Of a stretch of DNA of 64,000 nt, positions 39,201 to 51,290 are shown in pieces. Positions within the stretch are counted from its first letter, which is position 1, and every line of letters starts with the position of its first letter. Under the pieces are notes generated by a model that worked only from the letters and a program-made list of their open reading frames with translations, made no database searches and was not told the origin of the DNA. The translations under genes were made by a program, and so were the position numbers. The DNA is from Congeria kusceri (taxonomy: Eukaryota > Mollusca > Bivalvia > Myida > Dreissenidae): the NCBI GenBank assembly GCA_027627225.1, contig CM051030.1:4741501-4805500 (forward strand), in the 5' to 3' direction.

Positions 39201-42200
39201 TTACACGATAGTTTTCCAGTTAATAGGATCGCGACGTCTTGCCTCCATTTCAGCCTTTTCTTGAGCAATTCGCCTCTCCTCTCTCTCTTTCTCTTCTTGT
39301 TCTAGCCTCCGTTTCCGTTCTGTCTATTTGTGTAAACACACGTCTATATGTGTAAACACACGTCTATATGTGTAAACACACGTCTATATTTTTACACACG
39401 TCTATATGTGTAAACACACGTCTATATGTGTAAACACACGTCTATATGTGTAAACACACGTCTATATGTGTAAACACACGTCTATTTGTGTGAACACACG
39501 TCTATATGTGTAAACACACGTCTATATGTGTAAACACACGTCTATTTGTGTAAACACAAACTTAAGCATTAGCTTTTAAAAACGGCATTTTTAAGTTAGG
39601 TTTGTGAAAGTTTGGAAGGAAATGCACAAATAAATACAAGACATTTTAAGTATAAAGCTATTAATGCCATGCATTCGCCGTTCCAGTGTGGCGATACCAA
39701 TTTTAATTGTTTGTTGTTTTTTTTAAATTTGTTTCTGTGTTGTTAATGGCCTTGTTTTGGTAACTGATGACCTTGAAACAGGACAGTTGAATGTACCGGT
39801 ATCTTTTCTGCTAATCAAGCTGCAGTTTTCTTTTCTCATGTATTTAACGTGTATACTACATATTTTGTTTTACATTTTAGATTGGTATAACAATGAACAT
39901 TACTTCGGCTTGCTCTTCCGCAATTCGGCGCTGTTCTTCCCTTTCTCTCTCTTCTTGTTCTCGTTTCTTTCGGCGCTCTGTCTAGATATTGAATAAATAT
40001 TGAAAGTTAGTTAGAATTTTCATTTTTTTAATTTCCTATGACTCCCAGCAATAACGGTTTAATATGTAATAGCGCCTTTTTTATCAGTCCATTTTACTTA
40101 ACAAGTATATTTGTGTGATGTGTTTTTTGTTTTGATGACGGTGTTACACACTTAACGTTTGATTTTCCTCTAGTCAGTGCCTTTTGTCCCTTCCATATTT
40201 GTTGCTTTCGTTTCCTTTACCCATCGTTATGTGAACTAGTTTTTGCATTTACAATTCGGGCATTTAGATCAAAATAGCCGTGTATAAGCAACATGGACTC
40301 AATCAAAGCTTATTGTTTTCCTATTGTTACCTCTTCTTCCTTCTCTCGTTGTTCGTCTTCATAACACTTACTTTTTGAATACACCCAGGCATCTGTGACA
40401 CCTGTATTAGATTTAAAACTATTAACAATTCTTAAATGAACTATCTTTAAAAGGCTTTGACATTTTCACCTTATGGCTAAGTACTCGCATTGACCGTTCC
40501 AAGGCGTGCTTGTGTCTTGTTGTTTGTTTTGTGTAGTGTCGTATTAGCAATTGTATGCTGGTAATAAATAGAGGATATTTGTTGGTTAGTTAAATACCAA
40601 TTTTATTTCACTGATATTTCCCTTTAAACCACCGGAAAGCATAAAATAAAGGTTTCTTCTTTCACATATTTTATATTTGCAAATATGAACCTTCTTGTTT
40701 GTTTCTGGTGGTCGTTTGTTTAAATAAATAAAATGAAGATCCCTGTACAGAATTAAGCAACGCACCTTTAAGAAACTCCATATCTTCCAGAGTAAGAGAG
40801 GCCCCATCTTTAATCTTTGCAAACAACCGCTCGGTTGCGCTGATAAGTTCAGCCAGTCGATTGTTCATCACCTGTTTGGCATCCGTAGCAAACTTCTGAA
40901 TGGACTTAAGTTGACGCAGACGCCTTCCAGGGACACAGTCGACACCGTCAATCGACGTCACTTTGAAATCTAAATCAACAGATCAGGAATGGTAATTATT
41001 GGCACATGTTATTGTTACAAAACAATCTTAAAATGACTGTATGCAATCGAAAAGAGCCATGATATCATAAAAATCTGAAATTGAGATCTTAATACTGACA
41101 TATAATAACGTGGTGAGTTCGATACACACTTGAGGTTTTCATTTTTACAAGGATTTTTGACGATTTGGTTCTTAAAGAAAATCTCAATTTGCACTAGAGT
41201 TTTTATTCTTTATTTTTTTTTGAGTGCCTTGATACTGCGCATTTGTATGCAGTTCTATCATTTATATCATTTATATAATAATTACCTTTTGTGGACATAG
41301 TACAAATATCTATTTATATTTCAACTGTGTTCTTATTCCTTTTAATCTAAAATCATTCAAGAATATTTGAGAATACCTTTAATTTCAATATCGACTTTCT
41401 TCTCGACGACAGCTTTGATGCGGTTTATTTCTTCAGGTATTCTATCCTTAAGCTCTTTCAGTTTTTCTAACACGCTGTCTGCATACGCACTTATATTTTC
41501 TACGTCGGCAACAGCGCTCTCCATTAGCTGTTACCAAAGATCAAATGATGACAAATAGAATAGTAATTGCGTATTATATTTAGTATGAAAACGTATTTTG
41601 CTTTGAGCATACAACAATCGTATTATTCTAAAATGTAACAACTGATCGAAGTTCATTTATTATGTCTAATGAATCCGGGGTTAGATTTTTATATTATATT
41701 TTATATATATAGGAGGGCATATTAAAATCAAACCGTCCATCCGTCCGTGCGACCGTCCGTTAGTCCGTATGGTCAACGTTAAAGTCCGTCCGTCCACGGT
41801 TAAATTTCTTTAACGTCAGATATCTGCATTACTATCAAAAGTATTTACTTGATACTTGAAATTCTTCTTTACTATCAATGTCTCCATCGGGGAAAGCAAC
41901 CCCCATACGTCTATGTTGTATATTGACAGGTTAATCTCCCTTTTTTAACTTAGAAACTTTGGTTGAAGTTTTTTTATAAAGTCCAATATCTTGAATACTA
42001 TTAAAGGTATTTACTTGAAACTTAAAATACTTCTTTATTATATCTGTGTCCACCAGGGAAAGCAAGCCCTATAAGTCTGTTTTGTTTTTTTGACAGATTT
42101 ATACCCCTTTTTAAACTAAAAGAAATGGTTAAAGTTTTTCGTAAAGTCCAATATCTTGAATACTATTAAAGGTATTTACTTGAAGCGTAAAATACTTCTT

Positions 42201-45200
42201 TACTATCAAAGTCTCCGCCAGGGAGAGCAACCCCTCTAACTCTGTTTTTTTTTTACAGATTTATGCCCCTTTTTAAACTTAAAAATATAGTTACAGATTT
42301 TCATGAAGTCCAATATCTTCAATACTATCAAAGGTATTTACTTGAAACTTAAAAAAACTTCTTTACTATCAATGTCTCCACCAGCGAAAGCAACCCCTCT
42401 AACTCTGTTTTTTTTTTTACAGATTTATGCCCCCTTTTTAAACTTAAAAATATGGTTAAAGTTGTTCATGAAGTCCAATACCTTGAATACTATCAAAGGT
42501 ATTTACTTTAAACTTAAAAAAACTTCTTTACTATCAATGTCTCCACCAGGGAAAGCAACCCCTCTAACTCTTTTTTTTTTTACAGATTTATGCCCCCTTT
42601 TAAACTTAAAAATATGGTTAAAGTTGTTCATGAAGTCCAATATCTTGAATACTATCAAAGGTATTTACTTGAAACTTAAAAAAAACTTCTTTACTATCAA
42701 TGCCTCCGCCAGGGAAATCAACCCCTCTAACTCTGTTTTTTTTACAGATTTATGCCCCCTTTTAAACTTAAAAATTTGGTTAAAGTTGTTCATGAAGTCC
42801 AATATCTTGAATACTATCAAAGGTATTTACTTGAAACTTAAAAAAAACTTCTTTACTTTCAATGCCTCCGCCAGGGAAATCAACCCCTCTAACTCTGTTT
42901 TTTTTTTTTTACAGTTTTATGCCCCCTTTTAAACTTAAAAATATGGTTAAAGTTGTTCATGAAGTCCAATATCTTGAATACTATCAAAGGTATTTACTTG
43001 AAACCTAAAAAAACTTCTTTACTATCAATGCCTCCGCCAGGGAAATCAACCCCTCTAACTCTGTTTTTTTTTTTACAGATTTATGCCCCCTTTTAAACTT
43101 ATAAATATGGTTAAAGTTGTTCATGAAGTCCAATATCTTGAATACTATCAAAGGTATTTACTCGAAACCAAAAAAAACTTCTTTACTATCAATGCCTCCG
43201 CCAGGGAAATCAACCCCTCTATTTTTTTACAGATTTATGCCCCCTTTTAAACTTAAAAATATGGTTAAAGTTGTTCATGAAGTCCAATATCTTGAATACT
43301 ATCAAAGGTATTTACTTGAAACCTAAAAAAACTTCTTTACTATCAATGCCTCCGCCAGGGAAATCAACCCCTCTAACTCTGTTTTTTTTTACAGATTTAT
43401 GCCCCCTTGTAAACTTAAAAATATGGTTAAAGTTGTTCATGAAGTCCAATATCTTGAATACTATCAAAGGTATTTACTTGAAACCTAAAAAAACTTCTTT
43501 ACTATCAATGCCTCCGCCAGGGAAATCAACCCCTCTAACTTTGTTTTTTTACAGATTTATGCCCCCTTTTAAACTTAAAAATATGGTTAAAGTTGTTCAT
43601 GAAGTCCAATATCTTGAATACTATCAAAGGTATTTACTTGAAACCTAAAAAAACTTCTTTACTATCAATGCCTCCGCCAGGGAAATCAACCCCTCTAACT
43701 CTGTTTTTTTTTTAGAGATTTATGCCCCCTTTTAAACTTAAAAATATGGTTAAAGTTGTTCATGAAGTCCAATATCTTGAATACTATCAAAGGTATTTAC
43801 TTGAAACCTAAAAAAACGTCTTTACTATCAATGCCTCCTCCAGGGAAATCAACCCCTCTAACTCTGTTTTTTTTTTACAGATTTATGCCCCCTTTTAAAC
43901 TTAAAAATATGGTTAAAGTTGTTCATGAAGTCCAATATCTTGAATACTATCAAAGGTATTGACTTGAAACCTAAAAAAAACTTCTTTACTATCAATGCCT
44001 CCGCCAGGGAAATCAACCCATCTAACTTTGTTTTTTTACAGATTTATGCCCCCTTTTAAACTTAAAAATATGGTTAAAGTTGTTCATGAAGTCCAATATC
44101 TTGAATACTATCAAAGGTATTTACTTGAAACCTAAAAAAAACTTCTTTACTATCAATGCCTCCGCCAGGGAAATCAACCCCTCTAACTCTGTTTTTTTTA
44201 CAGATTTATGCCCCCTTTTAAACTTAAAAATATGGTTAAAGTTGTTCATGAAGTCCAATATCTTGAATACTATCAAAGGTATTGACTTGAAACTTAAAAA
44301 AAACTTCTTTACTATCAATGCCTCCGCCAGGGAAATCAACCCCTCTAACTCTGTTTTTTTTTTTTTACAGATTTATGCCCCCTTTTAAACTTAAAAATAT
44401 GGTTAAAGTTGTTCATGAAGTCCAATATCTTGAATACTATCAAAGGTATTTACTTGAAACCTAAAAAAACTTCTTTACTATCAATGCCTCCGCCAGGGAA
44501 ATCAACCCCTCTAACTCTGTTTTTTTTTTTTACAGATCTATGCCCCCTTTTAAACTTAAAAATATGGTTAAAGTTGTTCATGAAGTCCAATATCTTGAAT
44601 ACTATCAAAGGTATTTACTTGAAACCTAAAAAAACTTCTTTACTATCAATGCCTCCGCCAGGGAAATCAACCCCTCTAACTCTGTTTTTTTTTTTACAGA
44701 TTTATGCCCCCTTTTAAACTTAAAAATATGGTTAAAGTTGTTCATGAAGTCCAATATCTTGAATACTATCAAAGGTATTTACTTGAAACCTAAAAAAACT
44801 TCTTTACTATCAATGCCTCCGCCAGGGAAATCAACCCCTCTAACTTTGTTTTTTTTACAGATTTATGCCCCCTTTTAAACTTAAAAATATGGTTAAAGTT
44901 GTTCATGAAGTCCAATATCTTGAATACTATCAAAGGTATTTACTTGAAACCTAAAAAAAAACTTCTTTACTATCAATGCCTCCGCCAGGGAAATCAACCC
45001 CTCTAACTCTGTTTTTTTTACAGATTTATGCCCCCTTTTAAACTTAAAAATATGGTTAAAGTTGTTCATGAAGTCCAATATCGTGAATACTATCAAAGGT
45101 ATTTACTTGAAACCTAAAAAAACTTCTTTACTATCAATGCCTCCGCCAGGGAAATCAACCGCTCTAACTCTGTTTGTTTTTTTACAGATTTATGCCTCCT

Positions 45201-47479
45201 TTTTTTTAACTTAAAAATATGGTTAAAGTTGTTCATGAAGTCCAATATCTTGAATACTATCAAAGGTATTTACTTGAAACCTAAAAAAACTTCTTTACTA
45301 TCAATGCCTCCGCCAGGGAAATCAACCCCTCTAACTCTGTTTTTTTTTACAGATTTATGCCCCCTTTTAAACTTAAAAATATGGTTAAAGTTGTTCATGA
45401 AGTCCAATATCTTGAATACTATCAAAGGTATTTACTTGAAACCTAAAAAAACTTCTTTACTATCAATGCCTCCGCCAGGGAAATCAACCCCTCTAACTCT
45501 GTGTTTTTTACAGATTTATGCCCCCTTTTAAACTTAAAAATATGGTTAAAGTTGTTCATGAAGTCCAATATCTTGAATACTATCAAAGGTATTTACTTGA
45601 AACCTAAAAAAACTTCTTTACTATCAATGCCTCCGCCAGGGAAATCAACCCCTCTAACTTTGTTTTTTTACAGATTTATGCCCCCTTTTAAACTTAAAAA
45701 TATGGTTAAAGTTGTTCATGAAGTCCGATATCTTGAATACTATCAAAGGTATTTACTTGAAACCTAAAAAAAAACTTCTTTACTATCAATGCCTCCGCCA
45801 GGGAAATCAACCCCTCTAACTCTGTTTTTTTTACAGATTTATGCCCCCTTTTAAACTTAAAAATATGGTTAAAGTTGTTCATGAAGTCCAATATCGTGAA
45901 TACTATCAAAGGTATTTACTTGAAACCTAAAAAAACTTCTTTACTATCAATGCCTCCGCCAGGGAAATCAACCCCTCTAACTTTGTTTTTTTACAGATTT
46001 ATGCCCCCTTTTAAACTTAAAAATATGGTTAAAGTTGTTCATGAAGTCCAATATCTTGAATACTATCAAAGGTATTTACTTGAAACCTAAAAAAAAAACT
46101 TCTTTACTATCAATGCCTCCGCCAGGGAAATCAACCCCTCTAACTCTGTTTTTTTACAGATTTATGCCCCCTTTTAAACTTAAAAATATGGTTAAAGTTG
46201 TTCATGAAGTCCAATATCTTGAATACTATCAAAGGTATTTACTTGAAACCTAAAAAAACTTCTTTACTATCAATGCCTCCGCCAGGGAAATCAACCCCTC
46301 TAACTTTGTTTTTTTAGAGATTTATGCCCCCTTTTAAACTTAAAAATATGGTTAAAGTTGTTCATGAAGTCCGATATCTTGAATACTATCAAAGGTATTT
46401 ACTTGAAACCTAAAAAAAAACTTCTTTACTATCAATGCCTCCGCCAGGGAAATCAACCCCTCTAACTCTGTTTTTTTTACAGATTTATGCCCCCTTTTAA
46501 ACTTAAAAATATGGTTAAAGTTGTTCATGAAGTCCAATATCTTGAATACTATCAAAGGTATTTACTTGAAACCTAAAAAAACTTCTTTACTATCAATGTT
46601 TCCACCAGGGAAAGCAACCCCTCTAACTCTGTGTTTTTTACAGATTTATGCCCCCTTTTAAACTTAAAAATATGGTTAAAGTTGTTCATGAAGTCCAATA
46701 TCTTGAATACTATCAAAGGTATTTACTTGAAACCTAAAAAAACTTCTTTACTGTCAATGTTTCCACCAGGGAAAGCAACCCCTCTAACTCTGTTTTTTTT
46801 ACAGATTTATGCCCCCTTTTAAACTTAAAAATATGGTTAAAGTTGTTCATGAAGTCCAATATCTTGAATACTATCAAAGGTATTTACTTGAAACCTAAAC
46901 AAACTTCTTTACTATCAATGTTTCCACCAGGGAAAGCAACCCCTCTAACTCTGTTTTTTTTTTACAGATGTATGCCCCCTTTTAAACTTAAAAATATGGT
47001 TAAAGTTGTTCATGAAGTCCAATATCTTGAATACTATCAAAGGTATTTACTTGAAACCTAAAAAAACTTCTTTACTATCAATGTTTCCACCATATCACAA
47101 CACTTTACTGGTCTCCTCATCTTAGTAAATTGTATATATTTAGACATATTTAAACTTTAAAAAGTATATACAAATTATTGAACCCATCCGAATGTTGTTA
47201 AATTTGTATTATATATTATATATAAAATTTGCTCAAAATGTGATTGTGGATTCTATTTTAATGAATAGTGTAGAAAGAATAAGTAGGGAAGAAGAGCGGT
47301 ACGAAACAGAACGATTTGTATTAGTCCAATCGTAACAATTCTAAACAGTGTTAACAATTTACCTTCTCCAAGTTGTCTTTGAAGACGTCAAACGCATCAT
47401 CATCTTCAGGGGGTGCAGGTAGTGCTTTGAACTTCTCGATTGTCCCCTGTAGAATCTCTACAGCTTTTACGTCCGCCAT
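33227..47479 (-). CDS. Gene B2: coiled-coil, ZU5-like, UPA-like protein (about 715 aa, 15 exons)
   Basis: Exons 5'-3': 47363-47479, 41377-41527, 40766-40969, 40331-40401, 39904-39981, 39205-39323, 38872-39079, 38645-38782, 37698-37895, 37310-37466, 36895-37027, 35864-36069, 34943-35040, 34041-34220, 33227-33316. All are GT-AG, with matching phases and a single open frame of 716 codons. Residues 1-158 are helical; 159-246 are a Glu/Arg/Lys coiled coil in which exons 5 and 6 look duplicated; 247-316 contain a VGGRKAY segment; about 317-525 are ZU5-like (a VTSC..VVVARP strand, then SSVRILIEEGTFKEPSSLDL); about 526-690 are UPA-like (SPSNLVPENIERL, YIKEGQLLNI, GYEGHIIV). No LRR, death domain, signal peptide or membrane helix is seen, so it is probably cytosolic. 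The ZU5/UPA calls are from memory of PIDD/UNC5/ankyrin patterns, not a search. A tandem AG acceptor could give a different C-terminus ending at 33075. Confidence 0.8.
34172..34314 (-). repeat. Partial tandem duplication of B2 exon 14 start and acceptor
   Basis: Bases 34248-34314 copy 34172-34243: acceptor AG followed by codons for about 15 residues (FAYIHPVNLS shared). The step is 73 bp, so the upstream copy is out of frame if spliced and read through. It resembles, at copy number two, the array at 21170-21960 in B1. Confidence 0.85.
39323..39558. repeat. 20-bp minisatellite touching the B2 exon 6 acceptor
   Basis: About 11-12 units of GTCTATATGTGTAAACACAC. The first unit overlaps the exon 6 acceptor (CACAAATAG, then ACAGAACGG on the - strand), so several acceptor-like ATAG words stand in a row before the exon. 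Confidence 0.92.
41700..47090. repeat. 163-bp satellite array, about 30 copies, in B2 intron 1
   Basis: The unit includes TTTATGCCCCCTTTTAAACT, GTTGTTCATGAAGTCCAATA, CTTGAATACTATCAAAGG, ACTTCTTTACTATCAATG and CCTCTAACTCTG followed by a variable T run and ACAG. Copies from 42300 to 47090 are almost identical; those at 41800-42300 are diverged and follow a CCGTCCATCCGTCCGTG-type element start at 41730. The many open frames here repeat one another and are not genes. Confidence 0.95.
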
Positions 47480-48265
47480 TACGTCGCATTTATATTAAAA
47501 AGTGATTTTAAACCACTTAAATGAAGAACAATCTTGGCGGAAGAACTATCGCATGTCGGAAGAATATTATCTTACAATCGACGAAATTGCTTATTGTTGC
47601 ATTTATGAATCGCATTGTATTTTATTGTTGGTCTTTGTATCAGTTTTCAGTATCGTGGATAGTGATTAGATAAATTATGAGTGTCAAATGGCTTAGGTTT
47701 TACGTGTTCAGTAACCGTATAATGCCAACGTATTCATCACGTTTCATTTGAACTAGTTTTTTTTTTTTTTATATATCTTCAATATTTTTATCCACGTGTT
47801 CTTTAAAACGGTGTACTATATAAGCAATCATAAATATAAATTTTCGTTTTGCATTATACAAATTTTATTATTTGCTGTAGAATGGCAACGATAAGGAGAG
47901 ACTGGTTATTGACGCAGATACTGAGACTTTGAACTTAAAATAAATCACAATGAAATGTAACTATAGTAACAGCACAAATAAAACAGCCACATATTATGGC
48001 GGCACATAATTATTTCTTATAACAACCGCCCACTCACTCACTTATTAACGTGCAAACGCTCATTGGTTCTAAATTCTAAAACGTACAGAATGTTAAAGGG
48101 GCTATGTCAACGCAATATTGGTTTCCTATTGCACTATAAATGATATTAGAGGATAGAAATGAGCTATACTAAGCCATGTACATTCGGTTAAGAATAAATA
48201 ATATGATACATAATGAGATATTTGATAACAACAAGTTTGCAAAAATGTATGAAAAAATTAAAATC
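47480..48265. promoter_or_regulatory. 5' flank of B2
   Basis: AT-rich DNA upstream of the B2 start codon (ATG on the - strand, 47479-47477). No clear TATA box or CpG-rich stretch. A T12 run lies at 47758-47771. Promoter position is inferred only from its place. Confidence 0.35.
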
Positions 48266-48269
48266 CCCG

Positions 48270-48530
48270 TCGATCTTAGGAGCCATACGACTTAGGAGCC
48301 ATACGACTTTGGAGCCATGCGACTTAGGAGCCATACTACTTAGGAGCCATACGACTTAGGAGCCATACGACTTAGGAGCCATGCGACTTAGGAGCCATAC
48401 GACTTAGGAGCCATACGACTTAGGAGCCATACGACTTAGGAGCCATACGACTTAGGAGCCATGCGACTTAGGAACCATACGACTTTGGAGCCATGCGACT
48501 TAGGAGCCATACGACTTAGGAGCCATATGA
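48270..48530. repeat. 16-bp minisatellite, about 16 copies
   Basis: GGAGCCATACGACTTA is repeated head to tail with ATACG/ATGCG variants. It is between the divergent starts of B2 and gene C. Confidence 0.95.
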
Positions 48531-49189
48531 AGAATAACAGTAGAAAGCGCTTTTACCAACTGCGCTATTCTGCTTTGTAAGGGAATGTGTGTAAACTATA
48601 AAATTTTACAAAATAATCACTATTCTGACGTCAAAATGTAAACATGAAAGGGCCAAACAAATACGACCCATATTATAAACTGATTTTATCTCAGAATGCG
48701 AAAACTCTTTTCCCATTATATATCTTTTATTATAACCGTTATTATATGGCAATATTAATTTCAGATTTTTTAAGAAAAATTACCCCCATTGAGGCCCTTT
48801 TTGTTGACACAGTCCCTTTAAAAATTATTTAGCTAGCATCATAGTCTCATCTCGAGATGTTCTGAAGTGTCAAAGTTCACAAAGAAGTCCAATATTTTAG
48901 TCACGCTTCATTTCATTTTACTGGCCATTCTATATCCATTCTATACACAGAGGATGACGTCACACTCCATAAAAAAAAATCTGTACTTAACCGCATTATT
49001 ACGCCCCAAACGGTGAAATGTGCTTAAGCATGAAGTAATCCTGCGTATGAAAGTTGTTTCATGAAATGACTTTATTGATACCATTTATCAGTCTAATATT
49101 CAGTTAATACTGATAGTAGAATATTTTTATGTTAAATAAAATAACAGTAGTTCGTGTTTAACGCTGTTTAGCGTGTTTATTATAAAAAG

Positions 49190-49740
49190 CTACTTTCACT
49201 TTCGTTTTGTGTGAAAATTCAAGGTTAGAGGCCAGTACATCCAATTCCCATAGGGTCCCATTATAAAAGGGCGAACTTTCAGATTGTGCAAGCTTGGTGT
49301 CTGTTAAAAGATTAATCTTTCCTCTTCCGAAAAGTGCAATAAAAAGATATGGCATGTTACTTCTAAGAAAATGCGTCTTACCTGAATGCAGACACCGGTA
49401 GAAACTAGGGTTTGGGCAGTAGACAAAAAGCCCCATGCCACAGTAAACACACCCCAAAAGCCCCATGCCACAGTAAACACACCCCAAAAGCCCCATGCCA
49501 CAGTAAACACACCCCAAAAGCCCCATGCCACAGTAAACACACCCCAAAACCCCCATGCCACAGTAAACACACCCCAAACGCCCATCTTTCACGTTAGCCT
49601 CCAAAGAAATGCACAAAAATGTTCCAAACAGACAGAGGATATTAGAAATAACTACAAAAGGCATGTCTGATATTGCTAAATGCTTTTCATAGCAGAAGAA
49701 AAAATGAACTCTAGTAAAAGGCAATATTTCGAATGTAAAA
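49190..49740 (-). repeat. Dispersed repeat with an internal 30-bp minisatellite
   Basis: Its reverse complement matches 58760-59125 through words such as ATGCATTTTCTTAGAAGTAA/TTACTTCTAAGAAAATGCG, GGTGCCTGCATTCA and the 'atgggaccct' block. Only this copy carries five tandem units of CCCCATGCCACAGTAAACAC plus ACCCCAAAAG (49434-49583). The 188-codon frame across it is a repeat product. Confidence 0.75.
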
Positions 49741-50064
49741 CGGAGGGAAATACATTGATTTACTGGTATCTAACCTCAATGCGATGGTAAATCAACCATT
49801 GCGAGCTTTGCTGGAAAGTAGCTCATACATATAATGCTTAGAGCGTGAGTACACAGGTTTGTCAGACAGACCGGTGTAGACACAACGAGTCTATATCTAC
49901 ATGATACACATTCATTACCGAAGATACACATTCATTACCGAAGAGTTCCGAAAATAGATAAATCTATAATAGTGTTTGTAATTCTGTTTCGTGGTTATTT
50001 AAATGTGTTTATTTGATCAATATTTTTCATTTAATTTCGGTATAAGCAGATTTCGCTCGACTAG

Positions 50065-51166
50065 ATGGTTTGTTTGTTAGTTTGCAGTGTTTTATTCACT
50101 ATTGGAATAATATGTAGATTTGTGTTAACAAGTAAGTTGTCTTCTTGGTTGTATTTATGACTAGTGAGTATACTAAGGCGAAAAAAAATCGGGATTTTTA
50201 TGTGTTTTTTGTTGTTGGTTTTTTTGGTAAACTTGAAGATTCTAAAACTGAATAAATATTCAAAACATATCACAGTAATATCCTTAAACATTGTTTATAA
50301 GTGGATGCTATCAAAACAAAACACTGATTTATCCAAAACACATTATGGAATTATTGAAAAAGGTAAATAAAACAAAAATCAATCTGACAAACCCAATAAA
50401 ATGTTTTAGGGTCGGGGCATTTTTTAGGATTCGTCGGGTTACCTGAAACAAACAAAATTTGTTTTACGCCTAATCAATTTATGACTAAACCGATCAACAA
50501 ATTTAAACTTAAAGTTGTATTTCGTGTATTTCTTATCATTGAGACATTTCTTAGTTCAAATGTATGTTAGGTGTTAACTGTACGTGGTTCTATAACAATG
50601 CGAACTTATCACAGAATGCATTCATATAGTATGAACTGTCTAAGTTAGCAACCTATATACTCAATATAGATATCATGAGGTATATACACCTTATATTTGA
50701 AGTAGATGATTTTTAATTCTTAAGTTTAGATTGTTTTACATTGCATACCTTACTTTTTAATTGCAACAACCTACTTCTACTACAACTACTACTGCTTCTA
50801 CTACTGCTACTGCTATTATTACTACTACTACTACTACTTCTACTTCTACTACTAATGCTACTACTAATAATACTGCTACTCCTACTACTACCACTACTAC
50901 TACTACTACCTCTACTACTGCTACTACTACTATAATTATTATTATTATTATTATTATTAGTAGTAGTAGTAGTATTATTAGTATTATTATTATTATTACT
51001 ACTACTAGTACTACTACTACTTCAACTACTACTTCTACTACTACTTCTGCTACGACTACGACTAAGGTTACTACGACTACTGCTACCTCTACTACTACTA
51101 CTTCTGCTACTACTTCTGCTACGACAACGAATACTACGACTACCACTTCTCCTCCTCCTCCTCCTC

Positions 51167-51214
<48 letters not shown>

Positions 51215-51242
51215 TTACTACTACTACTACTACTACTACCAT

Positions 51243-51290
<48 letters not shown>

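Noticed and set aside
42303..47061. Many repeated frames with MKSNILNTIKGIY or similar
   Set aside because: Copies of the 163-bp satellite. They stop and restart at variable T runs and sit inside a B2 intron.
48270..48530. CRISPR-like array
   Set aside because: Units are contiguous 16-mers without spacers, in a eukaryotic genome. The same applies to the other arrays here.
49158..49724. 188-codon - strand frame with GCVYCGMGLL repeats
   Set aside because: It crosses a 30-bp minisatellite in a dispersed repeat; the single-unit copy at 58760 has no matching frame.
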